From NCBI GenBank assembly GCA_021413825.1, contig JAIOPQ010000023.1, positions 1 to 59,375 on the forward strand: a DNA stretch of 59,375 nucleotides, given 5' to 3'. Position numbers and translations under genes: made by a program. The notes below the pieces were generated by a model. It made no database searches. It was not told the origin of the DNA and was given only the letters and a program-made list of their open reading frames with translations. This document shows, piece after piece, positions 55,248-59,375 of this stretch; position 1 is the first letter of the stretch; every line of letters begins with the position of its first letter. This DNA comes from Spirochaetia bacterium (GTDB taxonomy: Bacteria; Spirochaetota; Leptospiria; Leptospirales; Leptonemataceae).

Positions 55248-56342
55248 TCAGTTGTCCCCTTCGCCTTCTTTGCGTTCTTTTTCTTTCCGGAACGTAGCCC
55301 AGAGACTGCGCTTGGCCGCGTCAACCCAGTCTGCTCCGCCGTTTGAGAATGATTTCTTGAAATACTTGTCTGCACCGTCCATGTCGCCTGAGTACCATTT
55401 GAATGCTGCCATGTTCCAGAGCGCAGAGGCCGAGGTTCCACCAGATGAATCGAGCGCTTTTTCCCAGGATTGTGCAGCCATGGTGAAGTCATCTGCTTCA
55501 GCCCACTTATTGCCCTCTTCCAGGTACTTTTCAACTTTGGCTTTCTTGTCTCCGTCTAGATCATCCACGTCTGATGCCAGAGGAATCTTCACTGTTACAA
55601 TTGCAGGCGAGAGGTTATCTGCAATTGCAGCGGACGCTTCATCCAGTGCCTTGCTGAATCCGTCGAGTGTTGAAGGACATTGCGGGTTGCCCGCTTCGTT
55701 TTGAAGCTTGTAGGGTTTATTGTGTGCATAAGTTACGGAACGACCAGTTTCCAGATTCACAAGGGTTCCCTGCACAAACACAGTGAGAAACAATACGCCA
55801 GTAGGTTTCTTTTCCTGCGCATCGCCTGCGCCTTGTTTGTCTTTCATTGCCATTGCAAGGCCAAGTTTGAGCGCAGATCCCGCCAGATCTGTCACGTATT
55901 CTGTTTTACACTCTTTGCGTGGGGGTGCTGTCATGCGGAGGAACATTAGCCCGTCTGCGGCCAGTTCCACGCCAATGTTGCGCTGTTCCCCGGTTAAGCC
56001 GGTATTGGTGTACGCCAGTTCTTTCAAGCGCTGCTTGCGGCTGGAAAGATCGATGATTGTATAGAATCCTTTTTGAGTCAGTGCAGTTGATACAGCACCT
56101 TCCACAGTGCTTGTCCAGTCCTGATCCGTTCCAATTTGCTGCATCAGAGTTGGATTGGGCTCAACGCCCACAACGCCAACCTTGCGCTTGCTTGCCATAA
56201 CGCTCTTGATCTGATCTCCCATGGTTCCTTCCGGATACCGGGGGATTTTTACGGGAATCCCCGGGCCGCAGGTAAGAATAAGTCCAAGCCCGATTGCCAT
56301 GGGAAACCGGGAGATTTTGCGAATTGAAAAGCGTTTTGTCAT
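55248..56342 (-). CDS. LipL41-like outer membrane lipoprotein
   Basis: The Met at 56342 (MTKRFSIRKISRFPMAIGL, lipobox about LILTC) is preferred over the open start at 56396. The product is about 364 residues. Strong likeness to Leptospira LipL41: KKPTGVLFLTVFVQGTLVNLETGRSV, NPQCPSTLDGFSKALDEASAAI and a C-terminal TPR-like part (WEKALDSSGG...ALWNMAAFKWYSGDMDGADKYFKKS). LipL41 is a major lipoprotein of Leptospira. A small lipoprotein follows, as in the lipL41-lep pair. It is downstream of a receiver protein gene. Confidence 0.85.
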   Translation of the reverse strand: MTKRFSIRKISRFPMAIGLGLILTCGPGIPVKIPRYPEGTMGDQIKSVMASKRKVGVVGVEPNPTLMQQIGTDQDWTSTVEGAVSTALTQKGFYTIIDLSSRKQRLKELAYTNTGLTGEQRNIGVELAADGLMFLRMTAPPRKECKTEYVTDLAGSALKLGLAMAMKDKQGAGDAQEKKPTGVLFLTVFVQGTLVNLETGRSVTYAHNKPYKLQNEAGNPQCPSTLDGFSKALDEASAAIADNLSPAIVTVKIPLASDVDDLDGDKKAKVEKYLEEGNKWAEADDFTMAAQSWEKALDSSGGTSASALWNMAAFKWYSGDMDGADKYFKKSFSNGGADWVDAAKRSLWATFRKEKERKEGEGDN

Positions 56343-56396
56343 TTCGATGATTCCAGTGAAAGGAAGCTCAGGTACATTGTTTGGTTTGTAAACCAA

Positions 56397-56816
56397 TTAT
56401 TGGACTTCTTTGAACTCCTTCTGGATCGAAGAAAAAAGCGAAATAGGATAAAATTCGATCCGATTCTCCTTCTTCATGGGCGCTTTGGGAACCAGATAAT
56501 GGACTCCCCAGTTCCCCAGGACTGCCCGCGAAAAAGGCATAACCAGCGGAACATCAAATCCAGTGCTTGCAACCACGACTGTTCCTGTAAACCCCAGCTT
56601 CCGTATATCCCAGAGAAACGTAAGGCCTGCCAGCTGAGTTTCCATAGTAATGTCAGTTACAATGACTTTATAATAGCTCGGTGGCTTGCTCTGGAACATG
56701 CCGAACGCGTCCTTGCCATTGAATGCACGCTCCGGCGTATAGCCAAGGTTGCGAAAGTATCTATCAAGCATCTCCGCATAGCGGTCGTTATCATCAACGA
56801 GTAGAATCGGTTTCAA
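56397..56816 (-). CDS. Single-domain response regulator
   Basis: This 139-residue receiver domain has the acidic pocket LLVDDNDRYAEM, the phosphoacceptor in VIVTDITMETQ, the Ser in VVVASTGFD and the Lys in YLVPKAPMK. There is no output domain. It ends 54 bp before the LipL41-like gene. The partner kinase is unknown. Confidence 0.92.
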   Translation of the reverse strand: MKPILLVDDNDRYAEMLDRYFRNLGYTPERAFNGKDAFGMFQSKPPSYYKVIVTDITMETQLAGLTFLWDIRKLGFTGTVVVASTGFDVPLVMPFSRAVLGNWGVHYLVPKAPMKKENRIEFYPISLFSSIQKEFKEVQ

Positions 56817-56867
56817 AATGCAACTATCTCCTGGTATGGTTAAAGCCCGGACTCAAACACCACGCGC

Positions 56868-58955
56868 TTAAGCGGACCGGGCTTCCGGCAATGCCTCTCT
56901 GGAAATCTCCTGTAGACGCGCATAGAGGCCACCCTTCTGCATAAGATCGGCATGCTTGCCCATGTCCACGATTTTGCCGCCTGATAATACGACAATCAGA
57001 TCCGCTTTTTCAATGGTCGAAAGTCTGTGAGCGATCACGAATACAGTCCTATTTCTGAACAGGCGCTCCAGGGCATGCTGAACCAGCCGCTCGCCCTGCG
57101 TATCAAGAGCCGATGTTGCCTCGTCTAGAATCAGGATCTCTGGATCGCGTAACAACGCGCGTGCAATTGAAATCCTCTGACGCTGACCGCCCGATAGATT
57201 GAGACCGCGCTCACCGATCATTGCATCATATTTGCCGGGAAGTTGTTTGATGAAATCGTGCGCATGCGCCAGGCGCGCCGCTTTCATGATCTCTCGAATT
57301 GAGATGTCAGGTCTGCCATACGCAATATTCTCGCGAACGGTTCCGTGAAACAAAAACGTCTCTTGTTGAACAATTCCAATCCTTGCGCGATGGTCCTGGA
57401 TCCTGAATTGCCTGATGTCTACGCCATCGATCTTGATACTGCCCTGACCCGGATCAAAGAAGCGGGCCATTAGATCCATGAATGTGGATTTACCGCTGCC
57501 ACTTTCACCAACAAGGGCTACAGTCTGACCGGCTTCCACTGTGAGATTTACTCCATCCAGAACCAGCCGATCGGTTTCTGGATATTCAAATGAAATATTC
57601 TTGAACTCGATTTGCTTGCGCAAGGGCCTAAGCATAGCGGGCTCTTTGGGTTCAAGTATATCACGTGGTCTATCCAGAATTTCAAATATACGACGACCCG
57701 CTTCTGAACCCTGTTGAACCTTGCCCACCATTCCAGAAAGTTGAATGATTGGACGAATCAGCGAAAGCAATATCACAAGAAATACAATGAACTGGCCACC
57801 GGTAAAATCAGTTGGATCAAGGAAGAAGGCACCCAGACCAAGGATTCCGATAACGACTAACGCACTCGTTAGTTCTACAAGGTTGGGCGATGCACGCAAA
57901 TAGAATTGCTGCTTGAATGTGCGCCAGTAAAGTTTTTGGTTTGCATGACGGAATTGCTCCGTCTCATAACCTTCCATGGCGAACGATCGAATTACACGCA
58001 CACCTGAGATGGCCTCTTTCAAAAGTGAATTAAGATCCGCCAGATATTCCTGGCTCTTCCCGGTTGATTTGCGAATCTTACGGGCAAAGAGCGTAACAGG
58101 CGAAAGCATAAGTGGGACCGCTACAATGGAAACAATCAGTAGTTGATAGTTGTAGTATGCCAGTAAGAAGAAATGTGTAATTACAATGAAGATGTTTGTA
58201 ATTGCGTCGCGTAGATTACTGGAAATAACTGCAGCCACTACTTCTGCGTCGTTTATCATGCGACTGACGATTACGCCGGATTTTTGTCTGTAAAAGAACG
58301 TTAAGGGTAATTCCTGGACTTTCGAGTACAGCTGGGCTCGAATATCACGAACGGCCATGTATCCGGCCTTTGCAATGAGTCTTACAGTAACCAGCTGTAA
58401 TGCGAGACGCAATGCAACGAGCGGAATTAATATGAACAAAGCCCAGTACACAACCTCGATCGGTTTAAACCCGTTGGCATTCAAGCGAAGCTTCCAATAA
58501 ACGATGTAACGCAGCTGAAGCTGTTCAAGGTCTGTTATGCCCTGCGCATGCGCCGGAAATATATCTAACAATTGCTGGGCCTTAATCCGATCGATCTTAA
58601 CTGCTTTGCGGGCGTCGAGCAGACCCAGATATTCCTTCCAGGACCCTTCTAGATCCACTCTTACCGGAAGATATTCTACGGCCGACGAGCCAGGAACGCG
58701 CGTGACAGTCTTTACCATTGTCTTTTTAACAATGTTTCGCTCTGCTCTGGAAAAAGGCAGGGCAAACTCGGCTGACTTATCGCCAAGGGCTTCAAAAAAG
58801 GGGAAAAGAGCGTTGAGGCCCAGCCCATTCAGGACTGCAACCAGGAATGCTACTGCAAGCCCGGGCCAGAATCGTTTGCGGTAGCGCAGGGAATACCCCA
58901 GCAACCGGAGAAAAACGCGCACGGACGAGTCTCGAATCGGCCTGATTCCTTGCAA
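56868..58955 (-). CDS. Second MsbA-like ABC exporter half-transporter
   Basis: The start is a TTG at 58955 or a GTG at 58922, neither with a clear ribosome site. The 695-residue product has six helices and an ATPase domain with [47 protein letters not shown] and VIAHRLSTI. The loop between TM1 and TM2 is about 120 residues (LPFSRAERNIVKKTM...), longer still than in the MsbA-like gene at 31846. The substrate may be a lipid but is not proved. It lies 52 bp upstream of the response regulator on the same strand. Confidence 0.88.
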   Translation of the reverse strand: MQGIRPIRDSSVRVFLRLLGYSLRYRKRFWPGLAVAFLVAVLNGLGLNALFPFFEALGDKSAEFALPFSRAERNIVKKTMVKTVTRVPGSSAVEYLPVRVDLEGSWKEYLGLLDARKAVKIDRIKAQQLLDIFPAHAQGITDLEQLQLRYIVYWKLRLNANGFKPIEVVYWALFILIPLVALRLALQLVTVRLIAKAGYMAVRDIRAQLYSKVQELPLTFFYRQKSGVIVSRMINDAEVVAAVISSNLRDAITNIFIVITHFFLLAYYNYQLLIVSIVAVPLMLSPVTLFARKIRKSTGKSQEYLADLNSLLKEAISGVRVIRSFAMEGYETEQFRHANQKLYWRTFKQQFYLRASPNLVELTSALVVIGILGLGAFFLDPTDFTGGQFIVFLVILLSLIRPIIQLSGMVGKVQQGSEAGRRIFEILDRPRDILEPKEPAMLRPLRKQIEFKNISFEYPETDRLVLDGVNLTVEAGQTVALVGESGSGKSTFMDLMARFFDPGQGSIKIDGVDIRQFRIQDHRARIGIVQQETFLFHGTVRENIAYGRPDISIREIMKAARLAHAHDFIKQLPGKYDAMIGERGLNLSGGQRQRISIARALLRDPEILILDEATSALDTQGERLVQHALERLFRNRTVFVIAHRLSTIEKADLIVVLSGGKIVDMGKHADLMQKGGLYARLQEISREALPEARSA

Positions 58956-59069
58956 TCCAAACAGAAATGGGCCGGCCCGGCCTGAATCGGGCGTACAGAA
59001 AACCTGGATAACCCCCAGGCGAAATACATGGATGCGGACTTCTACGTATTACGTATGGATTATAGAATT

Positions 59070-59083
59070 CGCAATCTATTGCG
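59070..59083. promoter_or_regulatory. Short perfect inverted repeat upstream of the last gene
   Basis: CGCAAT and ATTGCG flank CT in the 197-bp divergent region between the ABC exporter and the last gene. Another near-palindrome, TACGTATTACGTA, lies 23-27 bp before it. A regulator site is possible. Confidence 0.35.
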
Positions 59084-59152
59084 TCAAGTCGCGCTGCGAA
59101 AACGAAATCTCTGACATGAAATGTGCGTGATTGTTAACCAGCCCAGGCTTTT

Positions 59153-59375
59153 ATGCCACTCGTGGCGCGTTTTGAACCATTTCCATTAACCCCGGAAATC
59201 GCAGAAAGCTTTCGAGCAAAAAAGCAAATCCCGGCCCACCTTTACAGCAAGGAAGGCCAAATCCTCATCTATAAGAAGGAAGATGCTGGCGAAGTCGAAA
59301 TCGAACGTCTGCTGAAGTTTGCAGAGCGCGGAATCTATTTTAACACGGATGATGCTGAAACATTTGGTCTGAAGT
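59153..59375 (+). CDS. Unknown protein, N-terminal part only (window end)
   Basis: An ATG opens a frame of 74 codons to the end of the window. The N-terminus reads ARFEPFPLTPEIAESFRAKK and LYSKEGQILIYKKEDAGEVEIERLL. It resembles the leading region of some Leptospira HD-GYP-type proteins, but the domain that would prove this is outside the window. Confidence 0.7.
   Translation, partial: MPLVARFEPFPLTPEIAESFRAKKQIPAHLYSKEGQILIYKKEDAGEVEIERLLKFAERGIYFNTDDAETFGLK

Noticed and set aside
54821-55534. Full-length 237-residue frame containing the Lep-like lipoprotein
   Set aside because: Its first part overlaps the LipL41-like gene in another frame and then passes through repeat-like DNA; only the C-terminal part looks like protein.
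1-59375. rRNA or tRNA genes
   Set aside because: I saw no rRNA-like stretch or tRNA cloverleaf with a GTTCRA-type T-loop in reading the window, though a tRNA search tool would be needed to be certain.

Overview
This window looks like chromosome from a spirochaete of the Leptospirales, outside or at the edge of genus Leptospira. Four things support this. There is a spirochaetal FlaB flagellin (8080-8925). A protein with clear LipL41 similarity (55248-56342) is followed by a small Cys-rich lipoprotein in the place of the LipL41 partner Lep. There is an OmpL47-type Ig-like surface protein (23490-24473). The outer-membrane biogenesis genes (LptD, BamA, LpxK, MsbA-like exporters) indicate a diderm with lipid A. 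G+C is moderate, higher than in typical pathogenic Leptospira. I see no rRNA, tRNA, CRISPR, insertion sequence or phage genes, so most of the window is ordinary core genome.

Layout. 1-8 kb: the 5' part of an LptD-like gene, a COG1031-type radical SAM protein, exonuclease III with a small secreted protein, two overlapping lipoprotein genes, a class III cyclase and an SRPBCC protein. 8-19 kb: flaB with terminator and candidate promoter, a membrane M28 peptidase, a SulP transporter, an RND pump, a chemotaxis receptor and FliN. 19-26 kb: an unknown protein beside an ABC1 kinase, a coupled rdgB/STAS/comF operon, the OmpL47-like protein divergent from a secreted FlaA-like protein, and a SHOCT-domain lipoprotein. 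26-38.5 kb (minus strand): a long co-directional block of recN (broken), bamA, msbA-like, lpxK, an SMR/DMT transporter, a CoA-transferase/racemase, guaB, a NifU-pentapeptide fusion, a small unknown ORF and a STAS protein. 38.7-45.7 kb (mostly plus): ctaA-ctaB, speD with a SET/AdoMetDC-like fusion, a roughly 190-bp tandem repeat, a DUF374 acyltransferase, a beta-lactamase-fold hydrolase and a membrane adenylate cyclase. 45.7-59 kb: cydAB, a GGDEF-EAL protein, a short UvrD-like helicase divergent from ssb, a B12-type radical SAM/DUF2344 fusion, the LipL41/Lep-like pair, a lone receiver protein, a second MsbA-like exporter and the start of a final gene.

The most unusual local system is at 40.9-42.2 kb. 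A normal S-adenosylmethionine decarboxylase proenzyme is followed, with tight coupling, by a SET-domain protein whose C-terminal third looks like a degenerate copy of the same decarboxylase fold. Other points worth checking are the NifU-like/pentapeptide fusion that lacks the third cluster ligand and follows guaB directly, the disrupted recN, the tandem repeat at 42.3-42.8 kb, a perfect palindrome between the helicase and ssb, and repeat-like DNA where the start of the Lep-like lipoprotein should be.
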